Positions 26,814-38,964 of a stretch of DNA of 47,500 nucleotides are shown piece by piece. The translations under genes were made by a program, and so were the position numbers. The stretch covers positions 1,865,001 to 1,912,500 of the forward strand of contig JACVTC010000011.1 of the NCBI GenBank assembly GCA_016946835.1, given 5' to 3'. Within the stretch, counting starts at the first letter, position 1. The number at the start of each line of letters is the position of its first letter. The stretch comes from Neocallimastix lanati (nom. inval.). Lineage: Eukaryota; Neocallimastigomycota; Neocallimastigomycetes; Neocallimastigales; Neocallimastigaceae. A model generated the notes under the pieces. It made no database searches. It saw only the letters and a list, made by a program, of their open reading frames with translations, and was not told the DNA's origin.

Positions 26814-29541
26814 ATTAATATATTTTTATTTATCATTGTTTATGATATTTTAATAATATATATATATATATATTTTAATATATTAATAGTAATGGCTAAT
26901 AATGAATCGGAAGCTTCAACTACCGATCGTATACAAGAAGAAGCTGAAAAATGGGTCGACGAATTTTCAAAACAGCAAGAATTTACAGAAGAAAATGATG
27001 AAGATTTAGCAGAAGCAGCTCGTTTAGTTTTAGATTCAGTTCAATATTCAAGTAATCCAAAATTTAAAGATTCAAAATTTATGGACTTTATGAAACAAAT
27101 TCGGGATCATGAAGTTACAATTAAGGAAAATAAAGTAGTTTCATTGAATGAAACTGTAAGTGAAGAAAATAAACTAGCATCTTCATCTGTAACAAAAGAA
27201 CGTGAACCATCATTAAATCCGTTAGATGAAGTTCCTGATATGAGTTTTCCAATGCAACATCAAACTACATACCAACCATATATGACATCGCATATTAGAG
27301 ATGAAATGGTAAATATCAATCAACCAATTAATTATACCCAATCTAATAATACGCAAAATGTCGTGATTAATGAACAGAAAAAACAAGCGATAGAAGTTCA
27401 AAATAATGAATTAAATATTGATCCAGTCAAATTAACTGAAAAATTAAATGCAATGCATAAAGAAAAAATGGATGAATTACATGAAATGAATATTAATACT
27501 AAGGAAGAAGAAATGGAAAAACATATTCAAGAACAATCACAACAAGAAGCTCAACAAGAAACACAAGAAGAACAGGAACACTTACTGAATCTTCAACAAC
27601 AACAAGCATATCCAATTGACTCTAATCAAAAAGTTTATGATCAACATCCAAATGTATATGATGAATCAAGATTTGGTGATCCAAATCAAACTATTGAAAA
27701 AGAAGATCAAGATGATAGTTTTGAAATTCCATCACCAGCCGAAGTTTGGGAAGAAAATTATACAGGGTATGAAGAAGCACAATGGGCAAATTATTTTATG
27801 GGTGATGGTGAAGTAGAAGAACCAGTAATGTCAGGAGATAGTTATCAAAAATATGTTGCTGAAGAAATTAGAAAAGAAAAAGAAGCTGAATTAAATAAAG
27901 CCAAACTAGAAGAGGAGAATACAATAAAAAATAAAGGAAAAGAAAAAGAAAAAGAACAAGCTCCACAATACTTAAATAATAGTACTTATGATAATGCCTC
28001 AATTAATTTAGCTGAATCTAGCTATTTCCAGCAACAAAACTTAAATAATATACCCGTTACAGAATTAAACAATCTCATGAGAGATAAATTAGACATTAAT
28101 AGTGAAGTTGCTTCCACTTCAACACAGTATCAAGATTCTCAAAGAGGGCAAGAAACTGATGAAGACATTTTTGAAAATTTTGAAGATGAAGTTGTAGAAG
28201 CAAGACAATATAGTTTAGAGGATTGGGTTCGTGATTATCAAAATAACATTAAAGATATTGATATTGATTCCAAAAATAAAGTTTGGGCAGGTATTGATAC
28301 TACTGATCAATCAGAATCTAGTCTTCGTGCTTCAGATAATCTTTATAACGATTATATATTTCAAAAGAACAATCCATTTATACAAAACAATACTATCCCT
28401 ACATTAGAAGAAGCTTTAAATTTACCAAATTTAATAGAGTCTATATTAGCCTTGGAAGCTATTGTACAAAAAGATTCGCAAAATGCTAATGCTTGGTTAC
28501 AGCTTGGTAACCATCAACAAGAAAATGAAAGAGAACCACAAGCTATTTCAGCATTAAAGAAAGCTACTGAATTAAATCCAAAATTATTAGATGCTTGGAT
28601 GTCATTAGCTATTTCCTATGCTAATGAGGAATATATCGAAAATGCCTATGATTCTTTAGAATCATGGATTTTAAATAGTGATAAATATAATCATATATTA
28701 AATAAATATCCTATGTTTATGACTCGTTTTGCAGATCGTCATAAATTCATTACTGATTTGTTATTGGATTGTGCGAGATTTAGACCTGGAGTAGATTTGG
28801 ATCCTGATGTTCAAATTGGTCTTGGTTTATTATTTAATTTATCTGGTGAATATGATAAAGCTATTGATTGTTTTGAAGCAGCTATTACAAAAAGGCCAAC
28901 GGTAAAATTTTAATATAATTTAATTATTTTTTTAATTTTTATTTATTTATTTATTAATTTATTTATTTATTTAAATATATATACAATTTAATATTTAAAT
29001 TTTAAAATTTTAAAATTTAAATGTTTCTCTATGTCGATTTATTTTTTTTCTATTTATTTTTTTTATTTATTTTTATTTTTTTTATTTATATTTTATACAT
29101 ACATTATATTTATGTACATATATAAATATTTATATATAAATCAATTTTTAAATTTATGAATTCATAATAAAATAGGATCATATCCTTTACAATAGACTTG
29201 GTGCTATGTTGGCTAATAATAATGAACCACAAAAAGCTATTGAAGCATATTTCCATGCATTAGAAATTAATCCATCCTATATAAGAGCTAGATATAATCT
29301 AGCTATTAGTTGTATGAATATTAATGAAGTTAAAGAAGCAGTTGAACATTTATTAGGTGCTTTATCTATTCAATCTGGTAATAATAATTATTATGAAGGT
29401 ATTGGTGATGGACCTGATGCTAACTCTACTTCAGTTTGGGAAACTTTACGTACTGCTTTAATTACATTAGGAAGAAAAGATTTATTAGAAAAAGTTGATA
29501 CAAGAGATTTAGAGTCTTTTAGAAATTATTTTGATTTTTAG
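25490..29541 (+). CDS. PEX5: Peroxisomal targeting signal 1 receptor PEX5, 7 exons, 1001 aa
   Basis: Exons are 25490-25591, 25698-25721 (an 8-codon microexon), 25814-25864, 26157-26460, 26578-26724, 26890-28901 and 29176-29541, all in frame. PEX5 binds C-terminal SKL-type signals and carries cargo to the peroxisomal docking complex. The N-terminus has the conserved Cys (residue 14, in NSACAGINPTMQL) that is mono-ubiquitinated for recycling. Five WxxxF/Y docking motifs are visible: WANDF (~124), WVDEF (~231), WEENY (~495), WANYF (~507) and WVRDY (~655). From about residue 697 the TPR domain follows (NANAWLQLGNHQQENE, GLLFNLSGEYDKAIDCFEAA, LYNRLGAMLAN, YIRARYNLAISCMN), ending with the typical RDLESFRNYFDF. 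It is longer than usual (about 600-640) because of Gln/Asn/Glu-rich linkers. The exon 4 donor is GTTAGT. Confidence 0.94.
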
Positions 29542-29959
29542 ATTTTGGTAGTAAATTAAAATTAAAATTATTGTATATATATATAAATTAGTGTCATATT
29601 GTACAAAACAATAAAATTATTAATAAAATAATAAAATTTTTTTTTATTTTTTAAAAAAGTTACAAATATAGATTATAATTCTATTTTATTGTTATTATAA
29701 ACATATAAATTAGTGTCATTTGATAATATATTGTATAAAACAATCAAATTATTAATAAAATTATAAAAATGTTTATTTAATGAAAAAAATGTAAGAGAAT
29801 TTAGAAATATATATTTTTAGAAATTAACCTTGCATAGAAAGGAGATTCAAATAGTATAATTGTGATAAATTTAAATGTAATTTTAAATGATTATAAAAAT
29901 ATAGAAGTTTTATATTTTTGAATATAGAGAGGTTAAGATAACTATATTAAAGTAATTAA
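29542..29959. other. PEX5 3' region with direct repeats
   Basis: AAATTAGTGTCAT followed by TTGTA(C/T)AAAACAAT(A/C)AAATTATTAATAAAAT occurs at about 29584-29640 and again at 29706-29770. Between them lies a 43-bp sequence that recurs at 34133. It probably includes the PEX5 3' UTR. No gene is seen. Confidence 0.6.
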
Positions 29960-30720
29960 TATTTAATATAAATATATATCCAAATCGATATGGATAAAAG
30001 GTCATTCTATAATAGTTGGAATAATAGAAGTGCCCTTTGGAATAGAAGAAGATCTGTAATGTTGACCCTTAAAACAAGTTTTAACAAAAGAATTTACATC
30101 TCTTTTCATACCTGGTCAAAAGTAAACTTCCTTTAATCGAGGGAGTGTTTTCTCGACACCTTCATGGCCCATAAGATGTTCATTTATCACAAGCTCATGC
30201 TTTTCTTTTACATCATAAGTTACTTTTAGGTATTTATTATTTTTACCATGATAGACAAGATGACCTTCAAGGGAGGAATAATAGTTTTTAATATAATCAT
30301 ATACAGGAGTAGGAATATCATCTGAAGAAATGCTTATATTATCTAAAGAAGATTTAATAATAGAAATAGAAAATATAGATCCAGAAGGAATGCGAGAAAG
30401 AGCATCAACTAATATATCATTTTTACCTTTTTAATAAATAATTTCAATTTTAAATTCATTAAAAAGAGAAATCCAACGAACATATCGATCATTCAAAGGA
30501 ACACTAGAATAAAAATATCCAATAAGAGGCTTGTGATCTATAAATAATTTAACAGAAAAGGGAGAAGTAGCAACGTTGAGGATGTAATTTCTTCAAAGCA
30601 GAGATTATTGAAACCTCTTTTTTTCAGTAACTGCTAATGAAAATGAAACTTTCCATTAAAAGGACATTCAAAGTATTATTCTAAATAATAAAGAAAACGA
30701 TTTGATCCAGTTTAAATTGC
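29960..30720 (-). mobile_element. Decayed Ty3/gypsy retrotransposon fragment (RNase H to integrase)
   Basis: On the minus strand, about 30560-30400 reads FIDHKPLIGYFYSS, NDRYVRWISLFNEF and DALSRIPSGS, the RNase H end of a Ty3/gypsy polyprotein. About 30300-30040 reads HLVYHGKNNKYLKV, NEHLMGHEGVEKTLPRLKEVYF, stop, PGMKRDVNSFVKTC, the integrase zinc-binding region. Stops interrupt it (after EIIY, after EVYF where Trp is expected, and after IIE), and the upstream end is frameshifted. No LTRs, protease or catalytic integrase core were found, so it is an inactive fragment. Confidence 0.85.
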
Positions 30721-31272
30721 TACAATTTGTATATTACATCAAAATTTACTAATATCAGTATTAATGAATAAAATTCTAGTTGTTATTATTACATTTTATT
30801 AATAAAATAAAACAAAAAGTTAATATCCTAATCACCATATTCTGTAAAAAACATCTTGTGAGGAAAACCTGGAAAATGATCATAGGAAGGGAACAAACCA
30901 GGAGCCCTATGTCCATTTTCCAGGTCTAATTTTTTATTAGTAATTTAATTTTATTCTTAATAAATTCTGATATAATGACTTTTATCAAGATATAAAATTT
31001 TAAATATATATTGGACTCTATAATGAGTTGAATAGTTTTTTTTAATATTATTTTTAATCACATTTTTTAATAAAAACTTTATGCTAAGATTATTTATTAA
31101 ATAATAGTTAATTTTAATATTAAATAAATGAAGAATTTATTAAAAATATATAATTTAAATTTATTAAATAAATTAATATACATATTAAAATATAGAAGAA
31201 TATATTGAATAAAACTATTGAAATATATATTATTAAAAATATTTAGTAATAATAATAAGTAATAAAAATAAA
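30721..31272. other. AT-rich intergenic containing a GC-richer hairpin
   Basis: Apart from the hairpin at 30867-30925 the sequence is simple AT-rich DNA without open frames. Confidence 0.5.
30867..30925. repeat. 20-bp-stem inverted repeat
   Basis: ACCTGGAAAATGATCATAGG (30867-30886) pairs with 30906-30925 at 18 of 20 positions around a 19-base loop. It is GC-richer than its surroundings. It could be a structured RNA, a foldback-element remnant or a terminator-like element; the function is unknown. Confidence 0.8.
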
Positions 31273-32098
<826 letters not shown>

Positions 32099-32525
32099 AA
32101 AATAATTAAAGATTTATATAAATATAATAATTTTATACATATTTTAATTTTTTTATTTTTATTTTTTTTTTATGGAATAAAATATATAAATAACTATTAA
32201 TAAAAAGTTAAAATTACGGAAATTTTAAGTTAATAACAAATATCTAAGTGTAACTAAAAAAAAATTAATTGTAAAATAAAAGAACAATTGTAAATAAAAA
32301 GAAGGTAGTTTTATTGTTATTAAAATAATAAATAAATTAAAAGAACAAACAATTATACATAAACAAAAGGTAATTTTAATGTTAAGTTTTAAAGAAAATT
32401 AAAATAATAATTTATGTTTATATTAATTTGTTTTTAAAAATATATCAATATTTTTTTTTTTTTTTTTTTTTTTAATTTTCAAAGCTAGGAAATAATATAA
32501 AAAAAAGTAATAATAATTATTTAAA
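32099..32525. other. Upstream region of the PH-domain gene
   Basis: AT-rich. A duplicated segment of AAAAGAACAA(..)AATTGTA/ATTATACAT..AAA(..)GGTA(A/G)TTTTA(..)TGTTA occurs at about 32278-32325 and 32339-32383. Poly(T) at about 32452-32473 lies some 50 bases before the ATG. Confidence 0.5.
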
Positions 32526-33342
32526 ATGGAACAACCGGAAGGTCAATTAGAAATTTTAAAAAAAGGATACCTAATTTACAAAAAAACTCATAAAGTTTTT
32601 GTAATGTTATGTGCTCCAATATCCATTACTGATGTATCTACTATTTATCATAGTTTATTCCCAGGAAAAGAAGGAATTCAAAATAGGGCAGCCGTTTTAG
32701 GTAACATTGCATATGCTGCTATGGAAGGTATGTATATAATAATTATAATAATGATTATGGATAATTTATTAAAATATATTTTTTATTTATTCATTTTTTT
32801 TTAAAAATTAAATAGAAACACCTGTCATGATATTATTACAATCAGAAAAAAATGTTACAAGACCAAACTTTGTTCATTTTATTGATGTTATTTCTGTTGA
32901 AGATGAAGTTGATATTGGAGCTGCATGTAGCATAAGAATAAAAACTAAAGATCACATGTTATATTTTTCTGCTACTACTAGTACTGAATATCAAGGTTGG
33001 ATTAATGCTTTCCAAGAAGCTTATAGTCAAGCTCATAGTAATGATGAATATCATAATGAAATGGAAGAAGCTATTGATGGTATCGAGATTCCAGAGTTAG
33101 CTAATAGAAATAATAATAATAATCCAAATAGAGGTCTTTCTCAAAGTTTTCCCCGTAGTTCAACAATTTCTTCTTCTTCTATAAATCATCGTATAAGTAT
33201 ATTTTCAGATATTAGTACTTCTCCTGATGCGGCCACACGTAATGGAGTAAGAAAAAATTCTGAACCTTTATTTGGTAGATTATTCAATTCGTGTAAAAAT
33301 CCTGATCCTGATATGCAAAATGGAAAAATAAGTAGTAGTTAA
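32526..33342 (+). CDS. PH-domain protein, 2 exons, 242 aa
   Basis: Exons 32526-32727 and 32816-33342 join in frame (GTATGT donor, TAG acceptor). Residues about 8-150 read as a pleckstrin homology domain: LKKGYLIYKKTHKVFVML at the first strands, a loop insert (IYHSLFPGKEGIQNRAAVL), FVHFIDVISVEDEV, SIRIKTKDHMLYFSA, and the C-terminal helix with the conserved Trp (YQGWINAFQEAY). PH domains bind phosphoinositides or proteins and recruit their host to membranes. The rest is a Ser/Asn-rich tail (NNNNNPNRG, SSTISSSSINHR) without a recognisable catalytic domain. It is probably an adaptor in signalling; the specific partner and lipid are unknown. The gene sits alone between an AAT array and a poly(A)-rich 3' flank. 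Confidence 0.88.
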
Positions 33343-33416
33343 AATAAAAAAGCCATAATTAGCAGTAAATTTATATATATGTTTTGTTTGATCAAAATTT
33401 TGAAAAAACAAAACAA

Positions 33417-33486
<70 letters not shown>

Positions 33487-33503
33487 AAAAACAAAAACAA
33501 AAA

Positions 33504-33541
<38 letters not shown>

Positions 33542-33879
33542 AAAAAAGAATTATAATATATGTAAAATACTACTCATTACTATCCAAATAGTCATAAAAA
33601 TATAAATATATCAATTTTAATTATTGAAATATTATCTTTATCATACTAATATATAAAAAATATGTGTCATAAAATTTAACAAAACATAAATCAGACTTTT
33701 TTATTGTTTAATTGTACTATTTTTTCATATAGTTTTTTACATTTTTTTTATTTAATAGGTTATATATATATATTTAGAAATTTAATTTTTAATATCGTTT
33801 TTTAAACATATATTATTTATTTTTAATCTTCTATTTTTGATTTTCTTAATTTAATATTTTGTAAATCTATTCTTATCCG

Positions 33880-33924
<45 letters not shown>

Positions 33925-34340
33925 ATAGTAATAATAATAATAAAAATTAATTTTTATTAATGTTTTAATAATTAAAATTAAAAAATAATTTTTATTAATA
34001 TACAAAGTATAAATGCTTTTAAAAATGCTAAGCATGCTAAACAAATATAAATAAAAGTATTAATTGTAAATAAAAAATAATAAATTATATTTATACATGC
34101 CATTTTATGCTTTTGATTTTTTTTTTATAAGAAAAAGTTACAAATATAGATTATAATTCTTTTTTATTGTTATTTCAATATTTATTTGTATTTAAAAATC
34201 AGTTGTAAAAATACATATGATATTTAAAAGATTTTTTTTTTGATAAATAAAAATGATTATAAGCAAATTTATGATAATCAAAAAAATAAATCGTAATATT
34301 TATTTAATTAATATATTTATTATTTGCATTAAAAAATATA
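33343..34340. other. 3' flank with A-rich tracts, no gene seen
   Basis: 33404-33540 consists of AAAAC units and two poly(A) runs. A further uninterrupted run of 43 A lies at 33880-33922. The 43-bp dispersed repeat copy is at 34133-34175. No open frame beyond homopolymer translation is seen. Confidence 0.6.
34133..34175 (+). repeat. Second copy of a 43-bp dispersed repeat (first at 29655-29697)
   Basis: AAAAAGTTACAAATATAGAT followed by TATAATTCT(A/T)TTTTATTGTTATT matches 29655-29697 at 42 of 43 bases in the same orientation. Copies 4.5 kb apart in unrelated contexts point to a dispersed element of unknown extent. Confidence 0.75.
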
Positions 34341-34870
34341 AATAAAGACACGTCTTTGAGACTCATGTCTTAAAAAGCAGAGCATTTTTAATAATAAAGA
34401 TCATTGGCATAATGATTTGACTTTAACTACTCAGAAAGATAGTACCTGCTCATTTTTAATCTTTACATAATTATCAATAATAACAATAAATAATAATATT
34501 AATAAATAAAAATATATAATTATAATAAAATATATATAATAATATATAATAATATATAATAATATATAATAATATATAATATTTATTGGAAAATTAAGAT
34601 TAGAGTTATCATGTCTCAAATTGGTAACATATTATATTAATTTAGAAGTGATATTTTTGTCTAATTCATATATATTTATTTAAAAAATTTAGTTTATCAG
34701 ATTCTTTCATTTGAATAATTGATTCAAATATTTAAATTAATTTTAATTTTTCTATCTTTTTTTTTTTTTTTATTGTATTATTTATTATTAATATTATTTT
34801 ATATATTATCGTATTTAATTGATCTTAAAATATTTTTTATGTAAAAAAATACATTAATTTATAATATATA
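34341..34870. other. AT-rich intergenic, no gene assigned
   Basis: A somewhat GC-richer patch at 34345-34450 and TAATATA units at 34537-34580 are the only structure noted. Confidence 0.4.
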
Positions 34871-34874
34871 TATT

Positions 34875-35205
34875 AAGGTTTTCCCCTATAAATAAATCGG
34901 ATGTTCGCTCGTCATAACAAGTATTCCTATTGCTAGACTATATAATTGCTAGTGTAGAGAGCAATTGATACATGAAAGGATTAATTTAGTTGTTTCTCTT
35001 TCGATGATGGTTTAAGAGATTATTTATCAATGATCTCTTGAACCATCATCGAAAGTGGTGTAAAGGATGTGCCTTTTCATATTAGCTTTGTTTAGAGGAG
35101 AGATCTATGTGGACAACAAAACGGTATGACAAAGAATCCAATGAAAATTTGATATGTTTAAGGAAGTGAAGGCCTTATTATACTCCCTTCTTATTAATCC
35201 CAGTC
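34875..35205. other. GC-richer structured stretch of unknown nature
   Basis: This 330-bp island stands out from its AT-only surroundings. It contains a 23-bp-stem hairpin (34998-35055), a shorter one (AATTGCT..AGCAATT, about 34945-34967) and the repeated word ATTGCTAG. No open frame longer than about 40 codons, no LTR ends and no known RNA family are recognised. It may be a mobile-element remnant or an uncharacterised non-coding RNA locus. Confidence 0.4.
34998..35055. repeat. 23-bp-stem inverted repeat
   Basis: CTTTCGATGATGGTTTAAGA followed by GAT (34998-35020) is complementary to 35033-35055 at 22 of 23 positions. The loop is 12 bases. It is among the strongest hairpins in the window and is not AT simple sequence. 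Confidence 0.9.
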
Positions 35206-36961
35206 AAAAAAAATTATTTTTAATCATTTATGTTAATGTTATTTTCATTTTATAATATGGTAATAATCAAATTACTGTTACTATAAACAAAAATATATTT
35301 TTATTAATATGATTTAGGAATGAAGTGGCAAATGTAAATTATTAGAAAATTTTAATGTATTACATTTACAGACAATTTATTAAAATTTCTTTTTTTGAAT
35401 TACATCAATAAAATATATAATATTAATTATAAATAATTAAATAAAAACAATTTAAATTAAAATTAGAAAAATAGAAATTAATCAATAGATTTGATTATAA
35501 AATAATAATAATATATATATATGAATAAGAAAAAAAAAATTTTATATTTAAAGAAGAAAATTTAAAAATATATATGTAATAAAATAAAAATAATCTATTA
35601 TTTATTAAATTTAATATAAAAATAAAAAATAAAATAAATAGAAAAATACATAGTTTTGTGGTGCTCTTTAAAGAATTTTGTGATTTTCACTTCTATTTGA
35701 AATGTTTAATAAATTTTTATTAATTAGTTAATGGTTTGATTAATTCTTCTTTATAATTAAATTTAAGCTACCTTTATATATTTTTATTAAATAAATATAT
35801 TTAAATAAAGAAAAAATAGATGAAAATAAAGTTTGAAATAAAAAAAATTAAAACTTTATATAAAATTTTAAAGTTTTTTTTTTTTTTTTTTTTTAATAAT
35901 AAATGAATTGATTAACTCTTCTTTAAAATTAAATTTAAGCTACCTTTATCTATTTTTATTAAATAAGTATATTTAAAGAAAGAAATAATGGATGAAAATA
36001 AAGTTTGAAATAAAAAAAATTAAAACTTTATATAAAATTATAAAGTTTTTTAAAAATAAATGAATAAGATTTATTTATTTAAATAAAATTTATATTTATA
36101 TTTTAATAAATAATTAAATAATTAATACAAATAGTTTTAATATTTTATATTTTATAGTTTATTATAATCTTCTTTTTTATTCATATTAACATATTAATTC
36201 ATAATTATTATCAATATGTTTTATTAATAATTAATTTAAAATAAATAATTTATAGAAAATATTATATATATTTACATATAAAATACCTTAATTACCTTAA
36301 TTAATAATCTATTAAGTTAAAAAAAAAAATATAAAATAATAAATTTAAACATAGAATTTCAATTACTATTTTTTTTTTAACTATATGAAATTCTATCAAT
36401 AAATAATGTAGAACTTCAATAATTTTTTAAATAAATGATTGTAATTTGTTGTTTTTATTTGTTTGTTTATATTTATATGCAATGTATTTTGTTTTAATTT
36501 ATATTAATATTTATTAATAAAGTACCATTTTCTTTTAATATATATTAAATCAAAAGTTCTATATTTTATTTTAATCCTAGTTTAAAAAAAAAATGTAATT
36601 TAGAAAATTTAGATAAAAAGTTAATTTTTTTTTTTTTTAACTTTGTTTCAGTTGCATATTTATTTGTTTATTGTTCGATTTATTAGTTGTTCAATTTTAT
36701 ATTTATTTTTTGATTAATACTTTAAATCAATAAAATATAATAATATATATTATTAAGAAAAAATTATAAATATATATTAAAAATATATATATATAATATT
36801 TGAACTTTATAAAAATAGAGATATATTAAAAATTATGTAAATGTTAATTATCTTTTTTTTTTATTTATATATAAAACAAATTCCATTGATACAATTATAA
36901 ATAAATTCATTAACATACATATAACAATTTATATTGCTAAGTAAAATATTTCTTTACTTTA

Positions 36962-36993
<32 letters not shown>

Positions 36994-37234
36994 TAAAAAT
37001 AATAAATAATATGATAAAAAAATTTAAAAAATTAAAATTAATTATCAAAATTTTTAAAAAAAAGGGATTAAAAAACTAGAATATTTTTCAAGATTTTATA
37101 AATGCGAAGTACATTTATTTAGGTATTTTAATATTTAATGTAATATTTAATATATTAAATAAATATTTTAAAATATTTTATTATCAAATTATAATTTATA
37201 ATATATTGATTATTAATTATTACTTTAATTTTAA

Positions 37235-37269
<35 letters not shown>

Positions 37270-38519
37270 GAAGAAAAAATATAATATATGTTAACTTTTA
37301 TAAAAATGTTACCTCAATATTCATTTATATTATAGAATTGATAATAACTATTAGAAAGTTATATTTAATATAAAAATAATAATTTAATAGTATGTAATTA
37401 AATAAAGAAAATATATTTAAGCAAAAAGAATAAATATTCTATTTCAATTTTAATTATTTTAATAAGTATAGAAAACTATTGTATTAATTTATCATAATAT
37501 ATATCATTTTAATTCTTTTTATATAAATTATAAATATATAAATTAGAAGATTAATTAATAATTTTTAATTTTTATAAAATTAGCTTAAAAAATTTCGATA
37601 TTACAATAGTAACAAAAAAAAAAAAATAATAATGTGGTTCCTTTATAAAAAATTATTATAATATATTTTATAAAATATATTATAATAATTATTAATTTTT
37701 TATTTATACTGAATGGATTATCATTATATTATAAATTAAATATATTATTAAATATTTTTTAAGTTAAAATATACTTAACTATAATGTTAAGTATATATTT
37801 TTATTTATACGTTTTAATTAAAATACGTAAAAACAAAAAAATTGAATTATTTAAATTAAGATATATATAATATTAAAATTTTTTTAAAAAAAAAAGTATA
37901 TGTTATTTACAAATAAAATACATAGTATGTGGATTCTTTTTTTATATATATTAATGATTTGTAATGTAATTACTTTTTAATAATAATATAAGTAATATAG
38001 TATATATATATATATTTTATTAAACTTTAAAATGTCAAATATAAGAAATTACCTTTAATAGAGGTATCATTAAGTAATTTTAATTAATATAAATATTGAG
38101 CATAATTTTTTTTTTATCCATTATAATTTATTTGTAATTTTAATGAATAGTAATTTATAAATATTCAACTTTAATATATGTAAAATTTAAGATGTTATGT
38201 GAATAAAAATTTAATGTATTTAAAACAACCATTATACATATAAAATATTTATGTATATATTTAAAATAAAAATACACAAATAAATAATTTTTAGAAAATA
38301 TTAACAAAAGATTCATTAAAAATAAAATATTTAAAGAATTTTAATTAGGTCATAATTGACTATTTAATAATTTATTTTTATTTTTTTTTTTTTTTTTTTT
38401 TTTTTTTGAATTACCTGAAAAATAAATAATATCATATAAATATATTATTTTTCATTTATCATTTAAAGGGAAAAAACAAATAAATATATTTATTATAATA
38501 ATTTAATAAATTTTAATTT

Positions 38520-38554
<35 letters not shown>

Positions 38555-38964
38555 AATATCATGACATTAAAAAAAATATACTAGAAAAATCTTTTTAAGA
38601 AAGAATTCTATTTTTTGTAAAATAAATACTATTTAAAATTAATAATAAAATCTAAATTAAATTTAGATTTTATTTTTATTATATTCATTTTACTTTTATT
38701 TCATTTTATTCATTTTATTTTATTTTAGTATAGTTTATTTATTTTATTTTTTTTTTTTTTTTATTTATTAAAAATAAAAAAAAAAAATCTTTAAAGTTTT
38801 TAATTAAATAATATTATTTCAAAAATTTGTATAAATATTACGATAGTGAATCAACTTTTTAAATATTTCAATTTTTAATATCTATTTTAAATTATTTATA
38901 TTTCATAAAATTTTTATAATAAACAAATAATTTTAAAATAAAAAAATTAAATATAATAAATAAA
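35206..38964. other. 3.7-kb AT desert, no gene seen
   Basis: No open frame, RNA gene or transposon coding remnant can be supported. It holds a 172-bp tandem duplication (35736-36060), a TAA run near 36966, poly(T) tracts at about 38380-38407 and 38524-38550, and several AT palindromes (for example 37640-37700, 37752-37794, 38648-38675). T-rich sequence at about 38748-38762 lies some 200 bases upstream of the next gene. Confidence 0.6.
35736..36060. repeat. Tandem duplication, 2 x ~172 bp
   Basis: The segment beginning TTGATTAATTCTTCTTTA at 35736 recurs from 35908 with about 90 percent identity by eye (shared AATTTAAGCTACCTTTAT and GATGAAAATAAAGTTTGAAA). The first copy ends in a longer T tract than the second. 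It is non-coding. Confidence 0.8.

Noticed and set aside
33379-33591. 70-codon Lys-rich open frame after the PH gene
   Set aside because: It is a translation of AAAAC and poly(A) runs in the 3' flank.
37640-37794. AT palindromes as possible replication origins
   Set aside because: Palindromes of A/T are expected by chance in sequence this AT-rich, and no origin motif can be recognised.
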